DNA of 64,000 nucleotides from Hymenobacter cyanobacteriorum (GCF_022631375.1 NZ_JALBGC010000004.1:186001-250000), one strand, 5' to 3'. Counted from the first letter of the stretch, positions 6,840 to 15,755 are shown. Numbers and translations are program-made. Notes: generated by a model not told the origin, from the sequence alone.

Positions 6840-7690
6840 GCAAATATTGGCCTGCATGACCAGGCGCCCGGCTATATAAAATGCAATAAATTGGAGCGCC
6901 CGCACCTTGCTTTGAAAACCTAAATGCCTTTTAGCCGGGGATTGGGGCGGCCAGCGCCCAATGAATGCTCGGCGAAGCCGGCCTTGTGAGGCGGTAGTGG
7001 CCGACCAGCGGGAGGCCGCGGAAGCCGAGGAGGATGACCGGGCGTCAGCCAGGGCATGATGGCGGGGGCTTGGGGTGCTCCCCAATGAAACCCTCCGCGA
7101 AGCGGGCCTTGCTTCTGCCTGCGTGGCCTGAACGCAAACTTTTCTGGCGGGCGGCAGGCGTTTTGGCCTGCGGCCTGCACCTAATCTGGGGAGGCGGGCG
7201 CGCGGTGCGGGGCCTGTTTTAGGCCCTGCACGGCGGGGCCGTGGTGCGGTGGGTTGGCGTCGGGGCTGTATCTGGGGTGCCTGATGCAGCTTTTGTGGCG
7301 GTGCGGTGGGGAGAGGGCCGGGGCGGCGTGGAGCGGAGGAGCGGACGCCGCGTAGTGGGGTTTTGGGCGGAGGTACGGAGCCCAAAACCCTGCGAAGCAA
7401 GGTAGCGATGGAGCGAAACGACGACCGGGGCCAGGGCGTGGGTTTGGTGGGGACGGACGGGCGGCCCGTCCTGAAAGGCGGGCGGCATGGCCGGCGGAGG
7501 GTTGGCGGAGTGTCTGGGTGTAGCTGGGGAATCAATCAGTATCCAGGCGGTGCTGGCCGCAGCAGGGATAGAAGCCAAGCCGACCAACGGGAGGCTGCCC
7601 GCAGGGCCGCAGCGAAGCGGAGTGGCGGATAGCCCGGCCCGTAGGGGCTGCCCTAAAAAATGCAAACTGTGGGAATCGACGGCTAATAAC
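6840..7690. other. Gene-poor GC-rich stretch (~850 bp)
   Basis: Open frames exist on both strands but all have shadow-like composition (runs of Pro, Arg, Ala and Ser, or Gly-rich) and no recognisable motif. There are scattered repeats of short words such as GCGAAGC and CCTTGC. It could hold a decayed gene or a structured RNA. I cannot support any specific feature. Confidence 0.5.
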
Positions 7691-7702
7691 TATGTTGCAA
7701 AA

Positions 7703-7739
7703 TGTTACGTAAATTTGTAACAAGTATTGCATTTGTAAC
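7703..7739 (+). promoter_or_regulatory. Lysis-module promoter overlapped by GTTAC/GTAAC operator half-sites
   Basis: TAAATTTG (7710-7717) matches TAnnTTTG and is enclosed by TGTTAC (7703-7708) and GTAACA (7717-7722), with a further GTAAC at 7735-7739. A repressor bound here would cover the -7 element. No good TTG is seen 19 bases upstream. The holin start codon is at 7754. Confidence 0.5.
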
Positions 7740-7753
7740 CAATTTCCTTCATC

Positions 7754-8038
7754 ATGTTTAGTAGCACGAAAACCGGGCACCTTGCGCATATCCTCGCGAC
7801 GGCCCTTGTTGGCCAGGTGGCCAGTAATGAACTTGTACCGCCGGACCCCGACAAAATTGAGAATTACGGGCACCTTATTATTCAGGCGCTTGTGGCTATC
7901 GTCACTATCTGGGCGACGGTTCGGAAGGCGTTGCAGAAACCTGAAAACGTGGTGAAGGCCCCGGTGGTGGGGGTAGTGGCGGCCCCGGCTGCAGTTGATG
8001 AGCCTACTATTAGTACGGGAATCGATGTCACCGAATAG
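7754..8038 (+). CDS. Putative holin-like small membrane protein
   Basis: 94 residues, ATG at 7754. One clear membrane helix at about residues 36-56 (GHLIIQALVAIVTIWATV) is followed by basic residues (RKALQK), then a Val/Ala/Pro linker and acidic end. No signal peptide is evident. The stop overlaps the start of an M15 endolysin gene by 14 bases, the usual holin-lysin arrangement of phages. Size, single helix and partner support a holin or lysis-accessory role; sequence alone does not name a holin family. Confidence 0.6.
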   Translation: MFSSTKTGHLAHILATALVGQVASNELVPPDPDKIENYGHLIIQALVAIVTIWATVRKALQKPENVVKAPVVGVVAAPAAVDEPTISTGIDVTE

Positions 8039-8486
8039 GGTTGCCAACGTGGTAGAGCAGGCTGCACCACAGCTGAGCGGCGTTCAACTGAAGGTACAGG
8101 CGGCCCGGCTGGGGCAGGCGGTGCCGAGTCTGGCGGCGGCTTACGCGCAGGCGTTGGCGCGGTGGCTGGGGGACCCGGTGTTGCGGCTGGCCGGGCGGCC
8201 GATTATTACGGAGTGCTATCGGAGCCCGGAGCGGCAGGATGAGTTATATGAACAGGGGCGCAGCAAGCCGGGGCCGGTGGTGACGTATAAGCGGGGCGGC
8301 GAATCGAAGCACAATCAGTTGCCGGCGCCGGCGCTAGACGTGGCATTTCTGCTGCCGGATGGCGAGGTTTCGTGGTCGGGACTGCTGCTGAGCAAATTTG
8401 CGCGGCTGATGAAGGCGGCCGATGCGCGGGTGCATTGGGGCGGCGACTGGCCGAGGTTCAAGGACCGGCCGCATTTTGAGGTATGA
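8025..8486 (+). CDS. M15-family endolysin (peptidoglycan peptidase)
   Basis: 153 residues from the ATG at 8025 (MSPNRV). A zinc-peptidase pattern of the M15 family is visible: TECYRSPERQDELYEQGRS, then SKHNQLPAPALDVAF carrying the metal His and Asp, then WGGDW and DRPHFEV carrying the last metal His. Phage enzymes of this type cut the peptide stem of peptidoglycan. The gene overlaps a holin-like gene upstream and is followed at once by an intrinsic terminator, forming a compact lysis cassette. Confidence 0.85.
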   Translation: MSPNRVANVVEQAAPQLSGVQLKVQAARLGQAVPSLAAAYAQALARWLGDPVLRLAGRPIITECYRSPERQDELYEQGRSKPGPVVTYKRGGESKHNQLPAPALDVAFLLPDGEVSWSGLLLSKFARLMKAADARVHWGGDWPRFKDRPHFEV

Positions 8487-8490
8487 AAAG

Positions 8491-8520
8491 AAAGGGCGAG
8501 CTATTCGGCTCGCCCTTTTT
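8491..8520 (+). terminator. Terminator after the lysis cassette
   Basis: AAAGGGCGAGC (8491-8501) pairs perfectly with GCTCGCCCTTT (8508-8518) over 11 bp and is followed by more T residues. It lies four bases after the endolysin stop. Confidence 0.85.
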
Positions 8521-8529
8521 AGCAGCTTG

Positions 8530-8793
8530 TTAGAAAAGGTTGACTTCTATGTCAAATGTTGAATTAGGGTTAGTTGACCGGATTAGGACGTTACCGTCTG
8601 CCATATTAGCGATATGCACGACTGGTACACTGTTCAGACTAGCTGGGGTCGCTAGACCTGCTGTGCCTTTAATGCCTGCCGACACGGCAATAATCTGTTG
8701 GTGGGTAAACTGGTTCATCTCTAATTGCGAGCGACTACCGTCAATTATTTCTGCCAAACGGAAGAAGTCGAGGTAAGAAAAAGTGTTTGACAT
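8530..8793 (-). CDS. Small protein of unknown function
   Basis: 87 residues, ATG at 8793. It starts MSNTFSYLDFFRLAEIIDG and ends with a probable beta-rich part (VVHIANMADGNVLIRSTNPN, FDIEVNLF). I recognise no family. It lies between the lysis terminator and the helicase gene in leftward orientation, 57 bases after the helicase stop, so it may be the last gene of that transcript. Confidence 0.5.
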   Translation of the reverse strand: MSNTFSYLDFFRLAEIIDGSRSQLEMNQFTHQQIIAVSAGIKGTAGLATPASLNSVPVVHIANMADGNVLIRSTNPNSTFDIEVNLF

Positions 8794-8850
8794 GGTTAAA
8801 ATGGGAATAGGTTTCTATAAAGGTCGTTATAATGAATTTGAGTAATAGGT

Positions 8851-10725
8851 TCAGTGATTTTTCTTCAATGGCTTGAGACGAGTTATTTGGTGGCACGATT
8901 CAATAAATTCACGGAAATGGTCGGCCCATTGTTGTAATTCAGATGACTCAAAGTGGGCGAGGCCGATGCGGGAACTGCCAATGACAATGCGCTTGACGCG
9001 GGCACGGGTGATGGCCACATTGAGGCGATTGGGCATGAAATAGAAGCTGGCCCGCTGTAAGCCGGTGTCGAATTTGCCCGATGTGAGAGACAGAAATACC
9101 ACGTCGCGCTCCTGGCCCTGCATCCGCTCGACAGTGTCAATAGTAATTTTGGCCAACTCGTCGGGGGCAATATCGGAGCAACGCTTGTTGAGCTGTCGTT
9201 GGATGACCCGGCCCTGGGCACGGTAAGGGGAGACCACAGCAATTTCATGAGCTGGCACGCCGCTAGCCAAGAGTTCAGCTATCATGTCTGCGATGTAGTG
9301 GGCCTCGCTACGCTCATAGTTTTTTAGGTTGGTGTGGCGCAGGTCCACGAATACACTGGGATGTGCAGGGTCAAGTACGTCGGCGTATTGCTCAGACGGG
9401 TTAGCCAGTACCAGTGTTCTAGTAGCCGCCGAACTGTGTGACTGAAGGTCACCCCCGTAGAAACGACGACTGGAGTAGTCCGCAATAGCCGCGTTCATGC
9501 GGTAAGTAGTATTGAGGGTAGTGCCCGGCGCGAAGTCGAACAGATACTCAAAAACTGACTTGCAGTATTCCGGATTGGTATGCTCAGCGGTAATTATAGG
9601 AGGCATCTGCTGGTGGTCGCCGATGAAGACATACTTGCTTCCTGTGAGCATAGCCGCGGCGCCCTGAAGCTGCGTTAGCTGGCTGGCCTCATCAGCAATT
9701 ATGACATCGAATTTTACACCTTCCAGTCTTCTTGTCCATAGGGCAAAGCAAGTGGCTCCAACAATAAATGCTTCGCCAGCTATTGGCTTCAAATCAGGGC
9801 AGTTGTAGTGGTTGGGCACTTGGCCGAGGCCGTCAGCGTCGTCATGGTCACCAACTTTAATCAAATGGGAATAGCTGGTCGTTTCCTGAATCTTCCGGAG
9901 GGCATTGTTTATGCCCCGGTGATTGGAAGAAGTGACAAGCACCCGCTGGCCTGAACGTGCTAAAGCAGTTGCTATGTGCGCCAGCACCCACGTTTTACCT
10001 GTACCAGGCGGCCCTTGTACTAGGTAATAATTACGGGCTGAAAAGGCGTTGATAAAGGCTTCGCGCTGACGTGGATTGAAATCCAGACCGTTGGCTAATG
10101 CCATGGCTTCAACTCGGCGGCTTTCGTCAAAATCAGGCGGTCCTTTGTGCAGGAAGACATCTGCCAAAGCTCCAATGGTGGGCGCCGCTGCTAAACGCTC
10201 AATTGCTTTGTCCAGAATCTTACGCATATCAGGAGCGTAAGCATCTAAGACCAAGCTTTTGCTAGGTGCAAGACTTCGGGGACTGCGTCCAAAGCTGTAG
10301 TCAAGCGTCAGAAACCTGCCAGAATCTCGGGAAATCTCAAGGGGGAAGGCATTTGCTTCATCAAATGGGTCACCCTGGTGCAGTAGAACGTAGGAGCCAA
10401 CCTTGAAATTAGAGTTATTGACTGGCACTTCCACTGGTACTGTGTTGGAAAATGCCAGCATTGAATTAAAGTTGTTTCTAATTCTTTCCTCGGTAGGCTC
10501 GATGTTCGCATTTAGAAGACGCTCCTTAATCTGCTCCTTTGTTTTTTCGCTTATCGTGGGAGGTTGAAGGCTGACATTGGCAATAGCACTGCCCTTTCGC
10601 ACTCTGGCAGCGAGTGGCAGGGCCCACACCTCACGTATGGCTTTTTGCTGAGCTTGGTGTTCAGCTTCGTGAAACCTGCGAAATTGCTGAGACAGTGCTA
10701 CGAGCTGGTTGGAAATGGTCGACAT
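8851..10725 (-). CDS. UPF1/DNA2-like superfamily 1 helicase, partner of the membrane nuclease
   Basis: 624 residues from the ATG at 10725; a TTG seven codons upstream is less likely. The N-terminal ~215 residues include an OB-like segment (FKVGSYVLLHQGD). Then come the SF1 motifs: Walker A GPPGTGKT (~238-245), Walker B ADEAS (~344-348), IGDHQQMPPII (motif III), and a C-terminal VERMQGQERDVVFLSLT with ALTRARVKR-like NVAITRARVKR (motifs V-VI). This is the UPF1/IGHMBP2/DNA2 layout, ATP-driven 5'-3' unwinding of nucleic acid being the family activity. It starts 26 bases after the stop of the membrane double-nuclease gene, so the two are probably cotranscribed and may act together. It is at the left edge of the defence island. 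Confidence 0.85.
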   Translation of the reverse strand: MSTISNQLVALSQQFRRFHEAEHQAQQKAIREVWALPLAARVRKGSAIANVSLQPPTISEKTKEQIKERLLNANIEPTEERIRNNFNSMLAFSNTVPVEVPVNNSNFKVGSYVLLHQGDPFDEANAFPLEISRDSGRFLTLDYSFGRSPRSLAPSKSLVLDAYAPDMRKILDKAIERLAAAPTIGALADVFLHKGPPDFDESRRVEAMALANGLDFNPRQREAFINAFSARNYYLVQGPPGTGKTWVLAHIATALARSGQRVLVTSSNHRGINNALRKIQETTSYSHLIKVGDHDDADGLGQVPNHYNCPDLKPIAGEAFIVGATCFALWTRRLEGVKFDVIIADEASQLTQLQGAAAMLTGSKYVFIGDHQQMPPIITAEHTNPEYCKSVFEYLFDFAPGTTLNTTYRMNAAIADYSSRRFYGGDLQSHSSAATRTLVLANPSEQYADVLDPAHPSVFVDLRHTNLKNYERSEAHYIADMIAELLASGVPAHEIAVVSPYRAQGRVIQRQLNKRCSDIAPDELAKITIDTVERMQGQERDVVFLSLTSGKFDTGLQRASFYFMPNRLNVAITRARVKRIVIGSSRIGLAHFESSELQQWADHFREFIESCHQITRLKPLKKNH

Positions 10726-10751
10726 ACTGGTGCTGGGATAAAGCAAAAAGG

Positions 10752-12728
10752 TTAGCGCTGCGCCCGAACTGCATTGAGCATGTGAGCAACGTGCTGCGGG
10801 CGTTCCGGCACCGGAACTACATGGTAGCGGTCCAAGTCAGGGTGTAACACTACCAGATTCATATCCCGGACACGGCACCCATAGCTTGATTCCAGCAACC
10901 ACTTGTAGATGTTCTGCTGTAGGGTATAGTGACTAAATGAACAGTCTGGAAGGTCCTTGAGTGGCCCCTCTTTGGGCTGATAGGAATTAGATTTAATTTG
11001 GCCACTGGCGTCCACCACTTTGTGGCTGCGCTTCCAGTCATAGATGGACATGCTTCCATCGCTGTTGCGGGCTACAAAGTCTACCGTGCCGGCCAGCATC
11101 AACTCTTCGTTATAAACCTGCCACTCTGTACGGTGGGGCACCAAATGAGAGTGAGCATGATGGAAGTTCAGGAAGTGGACGAAGTCGGAGCCTGTGCCTG
11201 AAGTGCCATAGTTATAGAACTCCTCAATTTGCTGATGCAGGGCGGTGCCAGCGCTGGAAGAGGCGGCCGCTTTATCGGCCCATTGTTGGGCCAGCTCTTC
11301 AGCGGTGCAGCCGTTTTCGGAGGCTTTTCGGGCTGACCAGTAAGCTGTATCAAACTCCGGAAAGAACCGGCTTACAATAGTGCTGACGGCGGTCGCAGGC
11401 TGGCCGTTAATGTAGTATTGATGGGCAGTAGCGTCAAAGCGCAGTGCCTGGTGGCGGGTGTCGGGGTTGGTTTTAGAAAGTGGACCAGTGCTGGGCAGCT
11501 TGGGCAGGGCGGCTACCTGGTCAACAAGCTTTTCAATCTCAGCCTCAACAGGCAACTGCTCAGAAGCTGACGACACACCTGATTCGGCATAGCGGCCAAA
11601 GCTGTCGATGCCAAGGTATGATTCCCGGTAGCGGGCCTTCTCCCACTTCCGAGCCTGCACAGCATTCCACGCAGGAAGGCCCGTGGGGGTCCCTGCAGCT
11701 TGCAGGTCAGCCGGAATCTGATAAGTGGGGTCGAGCCGGGCGATGAGGTGGGCAATGACAGCGCAACAGGCCTCAGGCTGCTGGTGAACTTGGATTTCAG
11801 CGAAGCGTAGCACCACCCAACCGCGACGTGTAAAGAAAAGGTCACGGCTGTCGTCGTCGCCTTGGCAGTGAGTAGGCTGGCGGAAAACCCCATCGTAAGG
11901 CTCGTCAATCTCAATGTTCAGAAAGAGATTGAGGCCATTGCGCTCATGCAATAAGGCAACGTCCGGCTCATAAGGGCGGGTTGCGTTGCCGGTGGGCAAG
12001 TGGTGGTTGTCGAATATTTTGATGGGGCCGGACTTGGGAAAGTACCGGCGAAGATGCCCGACAAAAACGTCCTCACAGTAACCCCGCTGGGCGGAGCGAC
12101 CAGCGCGGGGAAACTTAATGGGAACAGGTTTGCCAACAGCTGGCATGCGCATCAAGGGGTAGCGGTTGGCAGTCCGAACTGGAAGTGGGGTGTAGCCGAT
12201 GTACTTGATTTCACCAGGTATCTGTTCTTGCTCTGGAGTCGGACGCGTGGGGGCCGGGCGCGGAACTGCGGGGGCTGATGTGTCCTGCTTGGGCAACGCT
12301 ACAGGCTGTCGTGGTTGCGCGGTTGCTGTACTTACCGTCGGTGGTATAGGAGCGGTACGGACCACTGCCGGGGCTCGTGGTGCTGGTGCAATGGACTCAA
12401 CTGCCCGGAGGGGAAGAACTGGGTTAAGCGTGGCTGCTGGCTCCGAGACTACAAACGGCGGCTTACTCTCCGTGGGCTTTGCGTAAGGACGTGGTTCGGA
12501 CCGGGTAACCTCAGGAGAAATAGCCGCTTCAGGCTTGGCTATGGGCGCGGATTGCCGGACTGGTACCGGAGCTGGCTCTGATATGGCAGGTTTGGACCGA
12601 AACAGCCAGTAGGCTACTAAGACAAATCCCGCAACCAGAAGGGTAATGTAAATTGGTGAGAAGCCGGATGTGGCGTTCTGCGCTGTTGAAGCGCTGGACT
12701 GGAGGGTATCAATCTGCGCTAATAGCAC
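10752..12728 (-). CDS. Membrane-anchored protein with two nuclease domains (DUF559/Vsr-like plus PD-(D/E)XK)
   Basis: 658 residues, GTG start at 12728. A single N-terminal membrane helix (~24-43, YITLLVAGFVLVAYWLF) is followed by a ~150-residue Pro/Ala-rich linker. Domain 1 (~200-340) looks like a DUF559/Vsr-type endonuclease: YEPDVAL (Asp256), LNIEIDEPYDG (Glu273, Asp275), RDLFFTRRGWVVLRFAE. Domain 2 (~425-640) is a RecB-like PD-(D/E)XK nuclease: GTALHQQIEEF, then AGTVDFV (Asp550), IYDWKRS (Asp564, Lys566) and LQQNIYKWLLE. The gene precedes an SF1 helicase in the same direction. I know no named system with this architecture. A membrane-tethered helicase-nuclease that attacks incoming DNA is an inference from domains and island context. 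Confidence 0.75.
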   Translation of the reverse strand: MLLAQIDTLQSSASTAQNATSGFSPIYITLLVAGFVLVAYWLFRSKPAISEPAPVPVRQSAPIAKPEAAISPEVTRSEPRPYAKPTESKPPFVVSEPAATLNPVLPLRAVESIAPAPRAPAVVRTAPIPPTVSTATAQPRQPVALPKQDTSAPAVPRPAPTRPTPEQEQIPGEIKYIGYTPLPVRTANRYPLMRMPAVGKPVPIKFPRAGRSAQRGYCEDVFVGHLRRYFPKSGPIKIFDNHHLPTGNATRPYEPDVALLHERNGLNLFLNIEIDEPYDGVFRQPTHCQGDDDSRDLFFTRRGWVVLRFAEIQVHQQPEACCAVIAHLIARLDPTYQIPADLQAAGTPTGLPAWNAVQARKWEKARYRESYLGIDSFGRYAESGVSSASEQLPVEAEIEKLVDQVAALPKLPSTGPLSKTNPDTRHQALRFDATAHQYYINGQPATAVSTIVSRFFPEFDTAYWSARKASENGCTAEELAQQWADKAAASSSAGTALHQQIEEFYNYGTSGTGSDFVHFLNFHHAHSHLVPHRTEWQVYNEELMLAGTVDFVARNSDGSMSIYDWKRSHKVVDASGQIKSNSYQPKEGPLKDLPDCSFSHYTLQQNIYKWLLESSYGCRVRDMNLVVLHPDLDRYHVVPVPERPQHVAHMLNAVRAQR

Positions 12729-13026
12729 GACTTGAGGCGTAAAGGATAAAAGTTGGGGAAGTTACATCCGCACTTTATAACCAGCCGGTGCAGGAGCACT
12801 AGTTACTCCCTTCTGGCGAAATTTGCATCTTTAATTAACTGCTACGAATGCCACTCTCTGCTTCTATTAGGCTAGAATGCCGAAGCAAGCACTAAGAAGG
12901 CTGTTGCGGCCGTTTCAGGAGTGCCGTTTGATTATGCGGCATAAGGACTGATTACACACGTACTGTATGAAACGAAGTTAGGAGGCTAGATGGGCCACTT
13001 ATCTCATTTTTGGAGTGTAGCAAGTC
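12729..13026. other. Intergenic stretch
   Basis: About 300 bases between the membrane-nuclease gene and the AbiEii-like gene, presumably holding the promoter of the former. I find no clear TAnnTTTG element on the minus strand, no hairpin and no gene. Confidence 0.5.
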
Positions 13027-13806
13027 TCAGTTCAATACCTGCTGGATGTATTGGGGGAACATGGTGACCAGGCGGTCTTCGCGAGGGTTGAAGAGGAAGG
13101 GGCGCACGTCGTCGGCCATGGCTTGCATGTCGAGGGTCTGGCAGTGAGCCAGCAGCTGGGCTTTGAGGTCGGCGGGGGTTTCGATGCCGCGCTTCTGGGC
13201 GAGGTAGGCGTAGTTGGGCGTGACCTGGCGGCCGAGCAGGAAGACGGCATCGTAGAAGTCACGGCCCTTGTTGCGGACGCGGTTGAGGATGGCGTAGAAC
13301 TTCTGGGCCAGCAGCAGGTCGGGGGGCGTAGTCTGGATTTGGGTAAAGACGTCGAAGCGATTGAGCAGGTAGGGTACCGGCTCGAAAGCGAAGTGCTGGG
13401 GCTCGGTATCGAGCTGGATGAGGATACGCTCTTCGCGGTAGCCGCTCAGGCCTTCTTTGAACAGTAACTCGGGAAAACGAACGTGGCAGTGGTAGGCATC
13501 CTTGAGCACCATCTTCATTTCGACTTCGTAGCCTTCCAACTCCATGCCGCGGGCTACGATGTTGGCCAACTCGCCGAACTCGGCGGCGGTGACGCCGGTG
13601 TTGTCGAAATCGAGGTCTTCGGAAAAGCGGCTGTTGCCGTGCACGATGCGCAGGCAGGTGCCGCCGAGGAAGAAAAAACGGTCGGCCAGCGGGCTATCGT
13701 AGATGAGCTGGAGCAACTTGTGCTGGAGATACTCGCGCAGGATGAAGCGGCTGAAAGGCCGGAGTGCGGCCGGGTAATGGGCCTGAATCTGGGCGAGGCT
13801 AAGCAT
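13027..13806 (-). CDS. abiEii: AbiEii-type toxin (nucleotidyltransferase of a type IV toxin-antitoxin system)
   Basis: 259 residues from the ATG at 13806; the open frame extends upstream into the antitoxin gene, but only as a shadow. FFLGGTCLRIVHGNSRFSEDLDF is the DUF1814/AbiEii nucleotidyltransferase core (GG...F-S-x-D-L-D), and later ELLFKEG, LLAQKFYAILNR and GRDFYDAVFLL fit the family's C-terminal helices. AbiEii enzymes transfer nucleotides to RNA targets and stall growth, giving abortive infection. The start overlaps the AbiEi gene by eight bases, the standard translational coupling of this pair. Confidence 0.88.
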   Translation of the reverse strand: MLSLAQIQAHYPAALRPFSRFILREYLQHKLLQLIYDSPLADRFFFLGGTCLRIVHGNSRFSEDLDFDNTGVTAAEFGELANIVARGMELEGYEVEMKMVLKDAYHCHVRFPELLFKEGLSGYREERILIQLDTEPQHFAFEPVPYLLNRFDVFTQIQTTPPDLLLAQKFYAILNRVRNKGRDFYDAVFLLGRQVTPNYAYLAQKRGIETPADLKAQLLAHCQTLDMQAMADDVRPFLFNPREDRLVTMFPQYIQQVLN

Positions 13807-14422
13807 GAACAGGGAGGAGGGAAAGCAACGCTTCGATGCGCTGGTTGAGGCGCTGCTGGGCGAACAGGGTTTGGTAGTCGGCGAGGCGGGCGGGGTTAAG
13901 CTTGTCGCGCAGCACGTCGGTGTTGAGGCGCAGGCCGGCGAAGTCGTCGGCGGTGCGTAGCTCGGGGTGCAGGTAGCAGTAGTCAAGCAGGGCCTTTTCA
14001 AGGTCGGCCATGAGCACGGGCCGGTTGCCGGCGGGCCGCAGCACTTCGTAGCCGAAGTACAGGCGGGGCAGCAGGTGCTGGTAGCGGAACGTGCCAATGG
14101 GCGTGTGGTACTCCTGGGTTTTGCGCGGGCTCACGGAGGTGAGGGTGTAGACGCCTTCGGGGATGAGGCCGTGATAGGAAAAGGCCGTTTCCAGGGAGAG
14201 ATAGGCGGGCTGGTAGATGCGGTTGGCAGTGAACCACAGCAGGGCCTCGTCAACGGGCGTTTCGGTGAAGCGGTACCAGCGGTTGACAATGCGCTGCAGG
14301 TAGCCGCGGGCCTGCCACTCGACCAGGCGGCGCTTGTCGAAATCGGGGAAGGCCTGGCGGAGCTCGTGGCTGGAAACGAGGCCCTGAGCGGCGAAGCGGG
14401 AACGGACGGCGAGGTAGTTCAT
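13799..14422 (-). CDS. abiEi: AbiEi-type antitoxin / autorepressor
   Basis: 207 residues, ATG at 14422. The N-terminal ~60 residues form a winged-helix-like unit (GLVSSHELRQAFPDFDKRRLVEWQARGYLQRI), followed by the AbiEi C-terminal type segment (YLSLETAFSYHGLIPEGVYTLTSVSP, MADLEKALLDYCYLHP). AbiEi proteins repress their own promoter at inverted repeats and neutralise AbiEii without direct contact (type IV toxin-antitoxin). A perfect 11-bp inverted repeat spans the start codon (14421-14458), as expected for autoregulation. Length is somewhat shorter than the streptococcal AbiEi. Confidence 0.87.
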   Translation of the reverse strand: MNYLAVRSRFAAQGLVSSHELRQAFPDFDKRRLVEWQARGYLQRIVNRWYRFTETPVDEALLWFTANRIYQPAYLSLETAFSYHGLIPEGVYTLTSVSPRKTQEYHTPIGTFRYQHLLPRLYFGYEVLRPAGNRPVLMADLEKALLDYCYLHPELRTADDFAGLRLNTDVLRDKLNPARLADYQTLFAQQRLNQRIEALLSLLPVHA

Positions 14423-14458
14423 TTCTAAAAGTTGTTAAAGATAACATCTTTTAGAAAT
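14421..14458 (-). promoter_or_regulatory. Probable AbiEi operator
   Basis: ATTTCTAAAAG (14421-14431) and CTTTTAGAAAT (14448-14458) are perfect 11-base inverted repeats with a 16-base spacer. The spacer holds TATCTTTA on the minus strand, one base from TAnnTTTG. AbiEi proteins are known to bind inverted repeats at their own promoter; binding here is inferred. Confidence 0.7.
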
Positions 14459-14601
14459 GAAATGAGGGCTGCAGCTATGAAGAACTGCGAACGAAGACTA
14501 TCCAAGATGCAAGGACAGACCTCGTCGATGATATATTTAGCACAGCTATTGTCAGGTAATTGTCAAACTGATTAATTGCATCCGCCTTCTTGCCACCATC
14601 G

Positions 14602-15591
14602 ATGAAAATTCTACCACCAGATAGCATCAGCAGCGAACTGCTCAACCTTATCCATTCTGCCAATGAGTACCTAGTTTTGGTGTCGCCCTACGTGCGCATG
14701 GGGCAGTGGGTGCGCCTGACTGCAGCACTTAGCAGCGCGCAAAAGCGGGGAGTTAATATCAAGGCTTTCGTGCGCCATGACCTGGACAATGCTAGCAGTT
14801 GGGAAGAGTTGGAAGCCATCGGGATTAAGCCCCGCTTGATTGCGAATCTGCACGCCAAGTTTTATTTCAACGAGACGGGTGGGCTGATTTCTTCGCTGAA
14901 TCTGCTCAGCAGTTCAAACGCCAATTCGCTGGAAATTGGCTGTAAGCTGGATACGGAGGCAGAGCTACAGGAGCTAAAGGACTTCGTGAAGCGGTATATC
15001 ATTCCGCTCGAGGAAAAGGAGCGGCCGAGTGAAGACGACCTTTATTTGAGCAAGGAGAAGTTTTCGGTGGTGCTGGAAAACGACCTGGCCGAGGCTACCG
15101 ACAGCCGCTCGCGGGTGTTTTTCAAAAACAATGAGCTGCAGATTCAGTCGGTGGGCAATAGCTTCTACCTGCACCTGGACAAAGGGGCAAACCGGTTGTC
15201 TGTTTCGGGGGTGGTATCGGAGGCGGAAGCGGATGCTTTCGAGAAGTTTAAGGCAGAGTATTTCACCAATCCTCAATTTGAGGTTGAAGTTAACCAAGGC
15301 GCGCCGGGCTATTACTCAATGGTCAGCGGTGATTATAAACCCCGGCTTTCCACTACCTACCTGGACCGGCTGCGGCTGCCAGAAAAGAAGGACCTGCTGG
15401 ATGCTATCGTTGATTTTGTGGTCAGCGTGCGGGACTTTAAGGAGGCAGTGTATGCGCCCAAGCGCGCAGAGGCAGCCGCCAAGAAGGAAGCCTACGAAGC
15501 TGAATTACGGGTTAGGGGGGAGGCACGGAAAGCGGAGCTGGCGGCTGCTGCAGCTGAGCCGGCTCCAGCGCAATCTCAACCACCGGCCTAG
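14602..15591 (+). CDS. Phospholipase D-like nuclease-domain protein
   Basis: 329 residues from the ATG at 14602. The first ~145 residues are a single PLD-like domain: LLNLIHSANEYLVLVSPYV, then the catalytic half-motif NLHAKFYF (His84-x-Lys86) and ISSLNLL. One HKD half-site per chain implies dimerisation to make a full active site, as in Nuc-type nucleases. Residues ~150-290 form a separate, unassigned part, and the tail is a charged coiled-coil-like helix (KRAEAAAKKEAYEAEL) ending in Ala/Pro. It is in the defence island, divergent from AbiE. It could act alone or with the neighbouring HNH gene; a nuclease role is inferred. Confidence 0.75.
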   Translation: MKILPPDSISSELLNLIHSANEYLVLVSPYVRMGQWVRLTAALSSAQKRGVNIKAFVRHDLDNASSWEELEAIGIKPRLIANLHAKFYFNETGGLISSLNLLSSSNANSLEIGCKLDTEAELQELKDFVKRYIIPLEEKERPSEDDLYLSKEKFSVVLENDLAEATDSRSRVFFKNNELQIQSVGNSFYLHLDKGANRLSVSGVVSEAEADAFEKFKAEYFTNPQFEVEVNQGAPGYYSMVSGDYKPRLSTTYLDRLRLPEKKDLLDAIVDFVVSVRDFKEAVYAPKRAEAAAKKEAYEAELRVRGEARKAELAAAAAEPAPAQSQPPA

Positions 15592-15755
15592 CATAACAAT
15601 GGTGGATTGAGAGGAGGACCTGCAAATTCGTGCAAGCGGCACTTGCACAAGTAGGCACGCCCTCAATAAATGTGACGTTCCCGGACTACTCTACCAAAGG
15701 TGGTAGTATTGTGCGGCCATAGTTATCTGTCATCATCCTTGCCGCCATTACCGCT

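Noticed and set aside
6816..7535. 239-codon minus-strand frame in the GC-rich gap
   Set aside because: Pro/Arg/Ser-rich with no domain, and competing frames of the same quality exist on both strands.
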